A DNA stretch of 64,000 nucleotides from Bacillota bacterium (GTDB lineage: Bacteria; Bacillota; UBA4882; UBA8346): positions 1-64,000 of the forward strand of contig JAEYPR010000021.1 of the NCBI GenBank assembly GCA_023410535.1. Direction: 5' to 3'. The translations under genes were made by a program, and so were the position numbers. The notes under the pieces are model-generated. The model was not told the origin of the DNA. It did no database searches and was given only the letters and a program-made list of their open reading frames with translations. Of the stretch, positions 34,403-44,062 are shown in pieces (the stretch's first letter is position 1; every line of letters starts with the position of its first letter).

Positions 34403-34691
34403 TCTGTTGAAAAATATGACATCTGCAATATAATATTAAACTACATGAAACATCGGTCATTACGAAATCCATGTGTAGTTGGCTTAAGGAACCCCCAAAA
34501 GAACTGGAAGAAACCGGAGCCCCGATAACCGGTTGATTGGTATCAAATGTTACCAAATTTAATATAAACGCTTGGTACCTGCTGGTAGGAGGGATTGCGA
34601 CAATTTTTCTGTGATGTCAGAAAGTACCGCAAAACCAGCGGTTTGTCATTTTTAGCAAAAATTCTGTCGCTAAGCCATCAAAAATTGTCCG

Positions 34692-34721
34692 TTTACTTCG
34701 CCTTAATATTTCATTTACAAT
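34692..34721 (+). promoter_or_regulatory. Promoter of the second solute-binding protein gene
   Basis: TTTACT (34692-34697), 18 bp, TACAAT (34716-34721), identical in hexamers and spacing to the promoter of copy 1. Confidence 0.7.
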
Positions 34722-34775
34722 GAGGACAGTGAGGGCGTTCAGGTCTCATACTACATCTTAGGGAGGGTGTCTTAA

Positions 34776-36344
34776 GTGAGCAACAGCAAGATTTTCCGTG
34801 GTGTCGTACTTGCATTTCTACTGATTTTTCTAACGGGGTCTGTTTTCGCAGCGAAAAGTGTTTATCCTTTAACATCCAATGTGACTTTACGGTATTGGAT
34901 GCCGTTGCATGCCAATGTGCAACTGGTTGCCAAAAATTTTGGCGATACCGAATTTGCAAAAGAATTGCAAAAACGGACCGGTGTGAAATTGCAATTTCTG
35001 CATCCTGCATCGGGAAATACCCAAGCATTGGAGTCTTTCAACTTAATGATGGCTTCCGGCGATCTGCCAGACTTAATTGAATATCGCTGGTTTGATATTC
35101 CGGGTGGCCCCAATAGCGCCATCGAAAGCGGTTATATTCATAAACTCAATCCAATCATGGACAAATACGCTCCGAACTTAAAAGCGTATTTGAAGAAAAA
35201 TCCCCAATACAACAAGATGGTCAAAACCGATGAAGGAAATTACTACGTATTTCCGTTTATCCGCGGCGATGAGTCTCTCATCAGTACCGCCGGTCCGATT
35301 GTTCGGAAGGATTGGCTGGATGAACTCGGTTTAAAAGCTCCGGAAACGCTGGATGAATGGTATACGGTATTAAAAGCGTTTAAAGACAAGAAAAATGCCT
35401 CCACTCCGCTTTCAGTGCTTTCAACCGAGTTAAGTGGCGGTTTTGCCGGTGGCGCCGATAGTATTGCCGAATTTTATATTGACAAAGGAAAAGTTCATTA
35501 CGGCAGCATCGAGCCGAGCCGGAAGAAATACTTTGAAGTGATGCGCAAATGGTATGCGGAAGGTTTGCTTGACAAGAACTTTGCAACCGTCAACCGGAAG
35601 ATTATTGACGCTAACATCCTAGGTGGGAAGACCGGCGCCACTTACGGTTCGGGTGGTAGTGGACTGGGCCGTTATATGGACGCTATGGACGGGAAAGATG
35701 CCAAGTTCAACTTGGTTGCTACCCAATATCCGTCATCGAAAAAAGGACAACTGGCGAAATTCGCTAATCGTTCCGCGCCATTTGGCCCTAATAACGATGG
35801 GAATGTCGCGATCTCTACCAAATGCAAGAACATTGAAGCCGCCGCTCGTTTGTTAGATTATGCTTATAGTCCGGAAGGAAATTTATTCTACAACTTTGGT
35901 ATTGAAGGAACAACTTATAAAATGGTCAACGGTTATCCGACTTATACCGAGTTGATCATGAAGAATCCGGAAAAAATGTCTCCGACGCAAGTTATGTCCA
36001 AATTTATGCGCGGTTGTAACAATGGACCGTTTGTCCAAGACAAACGTTACCTTGAGCAATACTATGAACGCCCGCAGCAAAAAGAGGCAATGAAACTCTG
36101 GAAAAACAACGATTTCGGCAAGTACAAAATGCCTCCGGTAACCCCGACCCCGAAAGAGAGCGAGGAATTGTCGAAGATTATCAACGAAGTCAACACCTAT
36201 AACGATGAAATGACCTTAAAATTCATTATGGGCGTCGAACCGGTTGCCAATTTCGATAAATATGTAGCTCAAATCAAAAAGTTGGGTATCGACCGCGCGA
36301 TTCAAATTTACCAAGCTGCTTATGCACGTTACAACAAACGGTAA
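34776..36344 (+). CDS. Oligosaccharide ABC importer solute-binding protein, LplA-like, copy 2
   Basis: A 522-residue paralogue of the preceding gene, starting with GTG behind AGGGAGGGTG. A signal peptide ends SVFA|AKS. Differences from copy 1 are scattered and concentrated in a few loops (for example around residues 215-230), which may tune ligand choice. It is followed by a hairpin and then the only permease pair, so both binding proteins probably feed one transporter. No ATPase is encoded here; such systems use a shared MsmX-type ATPase from elsewhere in the genome. Confidence 0.9.
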   Translation: MSNSKIFRGVVLAFLLIFLTGSVFAAKSVYPLTSNVTLRYWMPLHANVQLVAKNFGDTEFAKELQKRTGVKLQFLHPASGNTQALESFNLMMASGDLPDLIEYRWFDIPGGPNSAIESGYIHKLNPIMDKYAPNLKAYLKKNPQYNKMVKTDEGNYYVFPFIRGDESLISTAGPIVRKDWLDELGLKAPETLDEWYTVLKAFKDKKNASTPLSVLSTELSGGFAGGADSIAEFYIDKGKVHYGSIEPSRKKYFEVMRKWYAEGLLDKNFATVNRKIIDANILGGKTGATYGSGGSGLGRYMDAMDGKDAKFNLVATQYPSSKKGQLAKFANRSAPFGPNNDGNVAISTKCKNIEAAARLLDYAYSPEGNLFYNFGIEGTTYKMVNGYPTYTELIMKNPEKMSPTQVMSKFMRGCNNGPFVQDKRYLEQYYERPQQKEAMKLWKNNDFGKYKMPPVTPTPKESEELSKIINEVNTYNDEMTLKFIMGVEPVANFDKYVAQIKKLGIDRAIQIYQAAYARYNKR

Positions 36345-36366
36345 TTTCTGTTTTATTCATTGGTAT

Positions 36367-36393
36367 GTGGACCCGCCACTTTCGCGGGTCCAC
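36367..36393 (+). terminator. Intercistronic hairpin between binding protein and permease genes
   Basis: Perfect 10-bp arms GTGGACCCGC and GCGGGTCCAC with a 7-nt loop and no strong T-run. At this position such hairpins usually reduce read-through or stabilise the abundant binding-protein message. Confidence 0.7.
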
Positions 36394-36452
36394 TTAAGAT
36401 AATTTCTATAAAAAAATTTGTATTTCAGAAAAAAGATAGAAAGGGAAATACG

Positions 36453-37409
36453 ATGAGCGTGGAAATTACCAAGAACCAAGTTCCGGCTGCATCCGGGCCC
36501 AGCTTGTGGCAGAAGGCCAAAGTCGATTTTCAACGGAATCGCGCTTTGTATTTAATGGTTCTGCCGGTTGTCGCTTACTACATCATCTTCCATTACTTGC
36601 CGATGTACGGAGCGATTATTGCCTTTAAGAACTTTTCGCCGATGAAAGGCATCTTTGGAAGTCCCTGGGTGGGTTTCGAAAATTTCACTGAGTTTTTTAA
36701 TGGTTATTACTTCTGGCGTATTCTAAAAAACACTCTTGTCATCAGTTTGACCGAATTGGTCTTTTCGTTCCCGGCTCCGATTATTTTGGCTTTATTGATT
36801 AACGAGTTGAAGAATAAGATTTTTACTCGTACCGTTCAAACAATTACCTATATGCCGCACTTTATTTCATTGGTTGTTATCTGTGGTATGATCAAAGACT
36901 TCACTATGGATAGCGGTGTTGTCAATGTGTTCTTAAGTTACTTCGGTTGGCAACCAATCACCATGTTGAACAAACCGGAATTGTTTGTGCCTCTCTATGT
37001 CATCTCGGATATCTGGCAACAAGTGGGTTGGGGCTCCATCATTTATTTAGCGGCATTATCAGGCATCGACCAACAACTTTACGAAGCCGCGAAAATTGAC
37101 GGCGCCGGCCGCTTCAAACAGACGCTCTATGTTACCTTACCGGGAATTTTACCGACAATCATCGTTTTATTGATCTTAAGAATGGGTCGTTTGTTGAACG
37201 TCGGTTTTGAAAAAATTATTTTGTTATACAATCCGGCCATTTATCAAACTTCCGATGTTATCTCCTCGTTCGTTTACCGCAAAGGTTTATTAGAATTTGA
37301 CTGGAGCTTCAGCGCGGCGGTTGGTCTGTTTAACTCAGTGATTAACTTTGCATTATTGCTGAGCGCTAACTGGATCAGTCGACGGGTTCAAGGCTCAAGT
37401 TTATGGTAA
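36453..37409 (+). CDS. Oligosaccharide ABC importer permease, LplB-like
   Basis: A 318-residue permease with six predicted membrane helices. The cytoplasmic EAA loop reads YEAAKIDGAGRFKQTLYVTLPGILPT. The N-terminal WQKAKVDFQRNRALYLMVLPV is typical of LplB/YteP proteins. ATG 36453 follows AAAGATAGAAAGGGAA; an upstream in-frame start at 36360 would run through the hairpin. It forms the channel together with the next gene. Confidence 0.93.
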   Translation: MSVEITKNQVPAASGPSLWQKAKVDFQRNRALYLMVLPVVAYYIIFHYLPMYGAIIAFKNFSPMKGIFGSPWVGFENFTEFFNGYYFWRILKNTLVISLTELVFSFPAPIILALLINELKNKIFTRTVQTITYMPHFISLVVICGMIKDFTMDSGVVNVFLSYFGWQPITMLNKPELFVPLYVISDIWQQVGWGSIIYLAALSGIDQQLYEAAKIDGAGRFKQTLYVTLPGILPTIIVLLILRMGRLLNVGFEKIILLYNPAIYQTSDVISSFVYRKGLLEFDWSFSAAVGLFNSVINFALLLSANWISRRVQGSSLW

Positions 37410-37424
37410 GGGGAGGGTTAATTA

Positions 37425-38309
37425 ATGGCTATTCGTGAAAGCGTCGGTGAACGCGTATTTAATCTCTTTAACGTTGTCGCGATGAGCATAATCATGGTCA
37501 TCACGATTTACCCGTTATTATATGTGTTGTTTGCATCGTTAAGTCAACCGACTGAATTTATCGCCCATTCCGGTTTGCTGTTAGCACCGTTGGGTCCGAT
37601 GACGCTTGCTTCGTATAAAGCGGTTTTTGCTAACCCCAATATTCTCTCCGGTTACGTGAACACCATCATTATCGTGATCGGCGGTTTGATCATCAACCTG
37701 ATCTTAACTGCGATCGGTGCTTACTTCTTATCCCGGAAGAACGTGATGTGGCGGAACCCGGTGATGTTCATGGTTGTTTTTACCATGTTCTTTAGCGGCG
37801 GTTTGATCCCGTTCTTCTTCACAGTAAAAGGCCTGCACATTGATAATTCATTGTGGGCGCTGATTTTACCGGGGGCGATCAACACCTTCAACTTGATCAT
37901 CATGCGGACGGCATTTGCCGCAATCCCCGACAGTATTGAGGAGTCGGCCCGTATCGACGGTGCTGGACACTTTACGATTCTTTTCCGGATTATCATTCCG
38001 TTAGCGGCTCCGACCATGGCGGTTATGGTCCTGTATTATGGTGTCGCGCACTGGAATGCTTGGTTTAACGCGATGATTTTCTTGCAAAGACGGGAGCTTT
38101 TCCCCTTGCAATTAATCCTGCGTGAAATCTTGATTCAGAACGATACCTCGCTGATGGTTAGCGGCGCCAGCACCGGCGATGACTTCATGATTGGTGAAAC
38201 CGTTAAATATGCGGTTATCGTTGTTGCAACATTGCCGATTTTAGCGCTGTATCCGTTCTTACAAAGATTTTTTGTTAAAGGTGTTATGATCGGATCGGTT
38301 AAAGAATAA
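37425..38309 (+). CDS. Oligosaccharide ABC importer permease, LplC/YtcP-like
   Basis: A 294-residue second permease with six helices. The EAA loop reads SIEESARIDGAGHFTILFRIIIPLAAPTMA, and the C-terminal PFLQRFFVKGVMIGSVKE is a strong family signature of YtcP/LplC. It begins 15 bp after its partner behind GGGGAGGG. Confidence 0.95.
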   Translation: MAIRESVGERVFNLFNVVAMSIIMVITIYPLLYVLFASLSQPTEFIAHSGLLLAPLGPMTLASYKAVFANPNILSGYVNTIIIVIGGLIINLILTAIGAYFLSRKNVMWRNPVMFMVVFTMFFSGGLIPFFFTVKGLHIDNSLWALILPGAINTFNLIIMRTAFAAIPDSIEESARIDGAGHFTILFRIIIPLAAPTMAVMVLYYGVAHWNAWFNAMIFLQRRELFPLQLILREILIQNDTSLMVSGASTGDDFMIGETVKYAVIVVATLPILALYPFLQRFFVKGVMIGSVKE

Positions 38310-38314
38310 TTATT

Positions 38315-38385
38315 ATTGGCGGGTGTATGTTACAGTCTTATCTGAAATTAACGAGATTGGTACATTCGCCCGCCAATTTGTTTAA
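38315..38385 (+). terminator. Probable terminator of the permease operon
   Basis: ATTGGCGGG (38315-38323) pairs with CCCGCCAAT (38369-38377), and the adjoining TGTAT/ACATT region extends the stem imperfectly. TTGTTTAAAG follows. Confidence 0.6.
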
Positions 38386-38799
38386 AGAAATTTGATTGAT
38401 AGAGGTTAATCGGTTTTTGAAATTTTTTGCCAAGGAATTGAGATGATTGAAAACGATTTACCTCTTACCGGCCATCGTCAATTGAATGTGTCTTTGCAAA
38501 GAGACGTTCAAATCGCGGTGGTTTTTTATTTTCACAAAAATAGCAAATGTTGGACTTTGTTAAGTTGATATAGCACACCTGGAATCAATTTGTAATTTCG
38601 ATTGTAATTTTAACAGAAAGATAATATACTTTATGGTGGGATCTTGTCTAAAAGGAAAATTTGGGTCTATTTTCACGATCCTGATGTTCCATTATTGACT
38701 TTCGATAGACCGAATTGTAAAACGTTTATTACTCAGAAAACAGACGTAGACCCAAGGAAAAGACTATAACAACCTTACGACAGGAGTGGAACCTATTTC
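38386..38799. other. Intergenic region before the second GH105 gene
   Basis: An imperfect palindrome at 38482-38511 (TTGAATGTG...GACGTTCAA around TTTGCAAA) is followed by a T-rich stretch and may be a second terminator or an operator. A GGAGTGG-type ribosome binding site lies before 38800. No gene is seen. Confidence 0.45.
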
Positions 38800-39903
38800 A
38801 TGGTGGCATCCTATGCGGTAAAAATGATCGATTCCGTGTTGCAACGACATCCGGTTTTGGCTGAACACTGGAATTACGAATTTGGGTTGATGTTAAAAGC
38901 GATTGGTGATGTTTGGCAAATTAATAACGACGGTAAGTATTTCAGTTACATCAAAGAAAACCTGGACCGGTTCGTCCAACCTGACGGAGCGATTCATACA
39001 TATCGAATTGACGAGTATAATCTGGATCAGGTGAATGCGGGTAAAGTTTTATTATTACTTTTTCGGACAACCAATGATGAGCGTTATCAAAAAGCCGCGG
39101 TTTTACTTCGGCGACAATTAGCGAATCATCCCCGGACCAAAGAAGGTGGTTTTTGGCATAAAAATAGTTATCCTTGGCAGATGTGGTTGGACGGTCTCTA
39201 TATGGAAGGGCCTTTTTATGCGGAATACGCCAAAATGTTCGATGAGCCGGCCGCCTTCGACGATGTGGCCAATCAACTCGTTTTGGCATATCGGCATACC
39301 AAAGATCCCAATACCGGATTGTTATATCATGGATGGGACGAGAGTAAAACCCAAGCCTGGGCTGATAAGGCAACCGGATGTTCCGCAAACTTTTGGGGCC
39401 GGGCGATGGGCTGGTACGCAATGGCATTGGTTGATGTTTTGGATTATTTGCCGGACAATCATGACGCCCGATCAGCGATTGTAACGATCCTTCGCGATGT
39501 TGCGGCAGGATTGGCCAAATATCAGGATCAAGCTACCGGGCTTTGGTATCAAGTGATGGATCAAGGGATCCGGTTGGGCAATTATCTTGAAGCATCGGGA
39601 TCAAGCATGTTTGTCTATGCTTTGGCCAAGGCAGTTCGTAAAGGGTACATCAATTCAAGCTACGCGAATCTTGCACAAAAAGGGTATCAGGGCTTAATTG
39701 AACGTTTTATCGTTCAAGAAACCGACGGGACCATCAGTTTGACCGGTATTTGCAAAGTTGCCGGATTGGGACAGTATCATCAGGATCGACCTTACCGTGA
39801 CGGTTCTTTTGAATATTATATTAATGAGCCGATCGTAGTCAACGACTACAAGGGAGTTGGACCTTTTATCCTGGCTTGTACTGAGATTGAACTGCAAAAA
39901 TAA
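38800..39903 (+). CDS. GH105 unsaturated rhamnogalacturonyl hydrolase, second copy
   Basis: A 367-residue cytoplasmic GH105 enzyme (YteR/YesR type) that splits unsaturated galacturonyl-rhamnose disaccharides. The core motif YPWQMWLDGLYMEGPFYAEY contains the catalytic aspartate; GLLYHGWDES and FWGRAMGWYAMAL are conserved pocket elements. It is closer to classical YteR than the enzyme at 15963, which lacks the MWLDGLYM wording, so the two may prefer different oligomers. Its position directly after the LplABC-type importer is the standard arrangement for rhamnogalacturonan use. Confidence 0.93.
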   Translation: MVASYAVKMIDSVLQRHPVLAEHWNYEFGLMLKAIGDVWQINNDGKYFSYIKENLDRFVQPDGAIHTYRIDEYNLDQVNAGKVLLLLFRTTNDERYQKAAVLLRRQLANHPRTKEGGFWHKNSYPWQMWLDGLYMEGPFYAEYAKMFDEPAAFDDVANQLVLAYRHTKDPNTGLLYHGWDESKTQAWADKATGCSANFWGRAMGWYAMALVDVLDYLPDNHDARSAIVTILRDVAAGLAKYQDQATGLWYQVMDQGIRLGNYLEASGSSMFVYALAKAVRKGYINSSYANLAQKGYQGLIERFIVQETDGTISLTGICKVAGLGQYHQDRPYRDGSFEYYINEPIVVNDYKGVGPFILACTEIELQK

Positions 39904-40255
39904 ACTTGAGGCGCAACAACTTACGCCAGTTATCACGGAACGAAAGATATCAAAAAAAGCTGGGCAGATCCCAAGCGTTGATACATCTTTTGAATGGTTT
40001 TCCACCATACCCCAGCATTTTTCTAAAAAGTCGGTATTTCGGGTTCGAAAACAACCGACTACGAAAGGAAATTGCATTATTACCAAGTAACTTGGTTTGA
40101 TAATGCAATATTCTAAAATGGGTGGGGATTGACACGGTCGAAACCGTTCGAGTTCGCTAAGCGGTTTTCCGAACAAGTCAATTGAGAGAAATGCGGATTT
40201 TCCAAATAAGCGTTTGGTAATTTGCAATTTTCTGAATTACAAGGAGGCTGGAAAG
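39904..40255. other. Intergenic region before the chemoreceptor, with one inverted repeat
   Basis: TTGCATTATTACCAAG (40072-40087) and CTTGGTTTGATAATGCAA (40091-40108) form an imperfect hairpin with a 3-nt loop and no T-run. A TTTGCAATTTT element is at about 40221-40231. No gene is seen. Confidence 0.5.
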
Positions 40256-41947
40256 ATGGCAAGGTTTTTTCAAAATGCATTTGCAAAACCGGTACAATGG
40301 GTAGTTGCTGTTTTAGCCAACATTAAGGTATTCATTCAGATTTTGGCCATTATCCTAATCTTGGTCGCCTTCCTTATTATTGAAGGACTGAATGGGCATC
40401 AGATCATCGGTGAAATGCAAAAAGTAACCAGGCAAGTCTTTAGCGAGAGTGTCCAGGGACAGCGGAAAATTAATGATGTTCGGATGGAAATTGAAAATTT
40501 TCGTAATTTTTACCTTATGAAATTGGCCAAGGTCAATATAGTCCTTGATGCGGATACCATGGCGTTGGAGTCAACCATATCCAGTTTAAGCACGCTGGAT
40601 TCGGAGAGTGCCGATGCCATGACCAGTAACATCGAGAAACTCAATGAAATTCTAGCCAGGCCGGAATCGCCGGAAAATTATGAATATCTCAGTCAAGTCT
40701 TGAATGAAATGACCGTGGAGTTGCAGACCTTGGAACGGAAAGCCATGCTTTCAACGACCGGAGTCATGAGTTTCGGCAATCGTTTCTCGGCCGATTCCCA
40801 AAAAATAACCTTTATCCTAACGTTGGTCGGTGGGATTATCTCCATTTTGCTCGGTTTGGGTATTGCGGCTTCGGTCTCTCGACCGATGCGGCAGATCGTG
40901 AACGACGCGAACGCTTTGGCGGTGGGTGATTTCTCCAAAAATTTAGTGGCGCAAGGGTGTCGTGAAGTCAATGAAGTGGTAAAAGGTCTCAATAACGCTG
41001 TTTTTAGTCTGCGTAATTTGGTCGGAGGGATCAATGAGCAGTCCAAGAGCTTGCTAGACGCCAGCAACGAGTTGCGTGAAGCGTCGAACATCTCCGGGAA
41101 GTCCGCTGCGGAGATGGCCCGGGCGATGGAAGATTTAGCTAAAGCATCAACTGAACAAGCAGACCAGATCAGCCGGATGGCCGAGACCGTTAATGACCTT
41201 GGCGAGCTCGTCCGGAAGGTTTCCGCCGATACGGAACGGATTGCCGCCACCTCGGTACGGGTCGCCGACTCGGCCAAAGCCGGTCAAGAGATCAGTAATG
41301 CCGTTGCCAATGAGATTCATGAAGTTTACAATACGACCAAAATCATCTCCGATGTGATTGAAGACCTCAATCAGACTTCCGGAGAGATCAGCGATATTAC
41401 TTCGGTTATCGAAGGGGTAGCCGAGCAAACCACTTTGTTGGCGCTGAACGCTTCGATCGAAGCAGCGCGTGCCGGAGAGCATGGTAAAGGGTTTAGCGTC
41501 GTTGCGAAGGAAACCGGAAAACTGGCCGAGCAATCAAAACGGGCTGCCCAAATGATCGCCGACCTGTTGGCGCAGATGAAAGTCCGGACCGAACATGCGG
41601 TTACGGTCATTCAGACCGGCGCGGTCCGGGTTGAAGCCGGTAAAAACCTTGCTTCCGAAGCGACCACCAAGTTTGGCGACATCTTTAAAGTCCTCAACGA
41701 AATGTTGGGTCAGATTCACAACGTGGCGATTGCCGCCCGGGAGATGGCGCAGAAGAACGAGTTGGTGATTGCATCGGTGGAAGCCGTCGCCTCCATCAGT
41801 GAAGAGAGTATGGCGAGCACCGAGGAAGTATCGGCGACCGCTGAAGAACAGAGCGCCGAGGCGGAACAGGTAAAAGCGATGGCCGAAAATATGGCGGGGA
41901 TCGCTGCTGAGCTGAAAAAAGCGGTTTCGGTCTTTAAAGCCGGCTGA
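40256..41947 (+). CDS. Methyl-accepting chemotaxis protein
   Basis: A 563-residue chemoreceptor. Two membrane helices (about 25-45 and 180-202) enclose a periplasmic-side four-helix-bundle sensor of about 135 residues. A HAMP domain (RPMRQIVNDANALAVGDFSKN) and a long coiled-coil signalling domain follow, with hairpin tip EGVAEQTTLLALNASIEAARAGEHGKGFS. AAGGAGG precedes the ATG. Its place beside the pectin importer and GH105 suggests that it directs swimming towards plant-derived sugars; the ligand itself is inference. Confidence 0.93.
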   Translation: MARFFQNAFAKPVQWVVAVLANIKVFIQILAIILILVAFLIIEGLNGHQIIGEMQKVTRQVFSESVQGQRKINDVRMEIENFRNFYLMKLAKVNIVLDADTMALESTISSLSTLDSESADAMTSNIEKLNEILARPESPENYEYLSQVLNEMTVELQTLERKAMLSTTGVMSFGNRFSADSQKITFILTLVGGIISILLGLGIAASVSRPMRQIVNDANALAVGDFSKNLVAQGCREVNEVVKGLNNAVFSLRNLVGGINEQSKSLLDASNELREASNISGKSAAEMARAMEDLAKASTEQADQISRMAETVNDLGELVRKVSADTERIAATSVRVADSAKAGQEISNAVANEIHEVYNTTKIISDVIEDLNQTSGEISDITSVIEGVAEQTTLLALNASIEAARAGEHGKGFSVVAKETGKLAEQSKRAAQMIADLLAQMKVRTEHAVTVIQTGAVRVEAGKNLASEATTKFGDIFKVLNEMLGQIHNVAIAAREMAQKNELVIASVEAVASISEESMASTEEVSATAEEQSAEAEQVKAMAENMAGIAAELKKAVSVFKAG

Positions 41948-41969
41948 ACGGTTTAGAACAATACCAATC

Positions 41970-42009
41970 AAAACCCCTCTTTGGCAAAGACCAAAGAGGG
42001 GTTTTCTTT
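41970..42009. terminator. Terminator between convergent chemoreceptor and ABC exporter genes
   Basis: Perfect 15-bp stem (AAAACCCCTCTTTGG with CCAAAGAGGGGTTTT), 6-nt loop, followed by CTTTTT. Confidence 0.92.
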
Positions 42010-42042
42010 TTGAGAGGATCGTTGGATTGAAAATAAATGATA

Positions 42043-43812
42043 TTAGGACGGAAGCTGTTTATTCATTGCGTACTGGCGGGCGTAAAGATTGCGGTAGATA
42101 TTGCTGGACTCCATTAATTGGGTATGAGTGCCGGATTCGGCAATGGTTCCTTGGTGTAAGACAAGAATCCGGTCGGCATTGACCACCGTTGAAAGGCGAT
42201 GGGCGATGATAATGGTTGACCGGTTGATCATTAAGCGGTCCAGCGCTTCCTGAATCAGCCGCTCGGAGTCGGCGTCCAGACTGGAAGTAGCTTCGTCCAG
42301 AATTAGAATTTTAGGGTCCTTCAAAAAGGCTCTGGCAATGGTTAAACGTTGTTTCTGACCACCGGAGAGGAACATCCCCCGTTCGCCGACTTCGGTTTCC
42401 AGTCCTTGTGGCAGCCGCTGGACAAAATCATAAGCATTAGCGGCTTTACAAGCCGCAATTACTTGTTCCTTGGTAGCACGAGGATTGCCGTAAAGAATAT
42501 TATCGCGAATGGTCCCGCTGAAGAGGATCGGATCTTGCAATACCATCCCGATATGGTCGCGTAGGGATTTTTGTTTGATCATCCGGAGATCATGACCGTC
42601 GATGGCAATGGTTCCGGAGTCCACATCAAAGAAACGCGGAATGAGGCTGACCAGCGTTGACTTACCCGAACCGCTGTGTCCGACCAGCGCAATTTTTTGA
42701 CCGGGTTCAACGATGAATTGAATGTTTTTCAGTATCGGTTCAGGTTTGGCGTAGGAAAAATAAACATTGTCAAATTGGATTTTGCCGGAGACCGATGACA
42801 ATTGGATGGCATTGGGGTGGTCGTTAATATCCGGGTGCTCGTCAATGATTTCGAAGATTCGGTCTAAGGCTGCCATCGAGCTGGAGTAGACCACGTTCAG
42901 CTCGGAGAAACGTTGTAACGGAAGATAGAGTGGGTTAAGATACATGCTCACCGCGACCAGCTCGCCGACGGTCAGCCGACCGTAAATGACTTGATAACCG
43001 CCATATAATGTAACAATTAAGGGCGCGAGGTTGGTCAACACCCCGGTGATGGTCTGGTTCATGCTTTGAAAATAAACACTGCGCATGGTTGTGCTGAAAA
43101 GTTTTTCCGAGTCGCGCTGGAAATGTTCCTGTTCGCTTTTTTCTTGATTAAAAGCGCGTACCACTACATTACCGGAGATCTTCTCCTGAATTGAGCCGGA
43201 GATGAATTCGATTTCACGCTGAATCTGGTGGCTGGATTGTTTCATTTGATCGCCGAGCCGCCGGTAGAAAAAGATATACAGCGGGAAGGTTGCTAAAGCA
43301 ATCAAGGTAAGCGAAAGGTCGATTTGGAAAAGAAAATAGAGTACAACCGTTAGGGAGATGCTGTCCATCCAGACATTGGTCAGTGCGTTCCCAACCAGGT
43401 TTTGGGCGAGCGAGATGTCGCTGATCATCCGGGAGACGATTCCGCCGGATTTGTGACGTTGAAAAAAGGAGGCCGACATCCGCAAAATGCGATGATACAA
43501 CTCGTAACGAAGATCAAACACCGAACGGTTACCGGCTTTGCCGGCATAAAAATGGCGGATGTAGGTTCCCGGCGCCCAAATTACTACAAAAGTCAGCATT
43601 AATCCGCCCACCGACCAATAAAGCTGGTGCATTTTCATGGTCACGGACAAATGAGGATTGAGATAGACAGTATCCAGGAGATATTTGGTTACTTGGGGGA
43701 TGAGTAAAGGAATCGTAAATTTGATAATCCCGCCGATCACCGCAGCCAAAACGTAATGCCAATACGGTTTGACATAGGCTAGAAAACGGCGGAAGTTGGA
43801 TTGATGCTCCAT
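42043..43812 (-). CDS. ABC exporter half-transporter, MsbA/LmrA type
   Basis: A 589-residue protein with an N-terminal six-helix exporter domain (about 1-320) and a C-terminal ATPase (about 345-580). It has Walker A GHSGSGKST, signature LSGGQKQRLTIARA, Walker B ILILDEATSSLD and switch HRLSTV. It works as a homodimer exporting lipids, drugs or peptides. Transcribed alone and convergent with the chemoreceptor; the substrate is unknown. Confidence 0.93.
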   Translation of the reverse strand: MEHQSNFRRFLAYVKPYWHYVLAAVIGGIIKFTIPLLIPQVTKYLLDTVYLNPHLSVTMKMHQLYWSVGGLMLTFVVIWAPGTYIRHFYAGKAGNRSVFDLRYELYHRILRMSASFFQRHKSGGIVSRMISDISLAQNLVGNALTNVWMDSISLTVVLYFLFQIDLSLTLIALATFPLYIFFYRRLGDQMKQSSHQIQREIEFISGSIQEKISGNVVVRAFNQEKSEQEHFQRDSEKLFSTTMRSVYFQSMNQTITGVLTNLAPLIVTLYGGYQVIYGRLTVGELVAVSMYLNPLYLPLQRFSELNVVYSSSMAALDRIFEIIDEHPDINDHPNAIQLSSVSGKIQFDNVYFSYAKPEPILKNIQFIVEPGQKIALVGHSGSGKSTLVSLIPRFFDVDSGTIAIDGHDLRMIKQKSLRDHIGMVLQDPILFSGTIRDNILYGNPRATKEQVIAACKAANAYDFVQRLPQGLETEVGERGMFLSGGQKQRLTIARAFLKDPKILILDEATSSLDADSERLIQEALDRLMINRSTIIIAHRLSTVVNADRILVLHQGTIAESGTHTQLMESSNIYRNLYARQYAMNKQLPS

Positions 43813-44062
43813 AGTGAACCATCCTTAACTTTGTAAACGGCTTTTAGTAAAATTTTATCACCGAAAGGAACAGTTTAAAACCGACAACTATATTAAAAAA
43901 TTCAGTGGCAACAACAACAATTCCAAGTTGATACGCTCCGAGGAATTTGCGATGTTGAAAAGTGTATTATTCTCTACTAAAGTAGTGGAATGTCGCATTG
44001 TAATCATTTTGTAACAGAGGTTTAATATTAGAGGGAAGCGGAAATTTTAAGGAGGTATGGTC

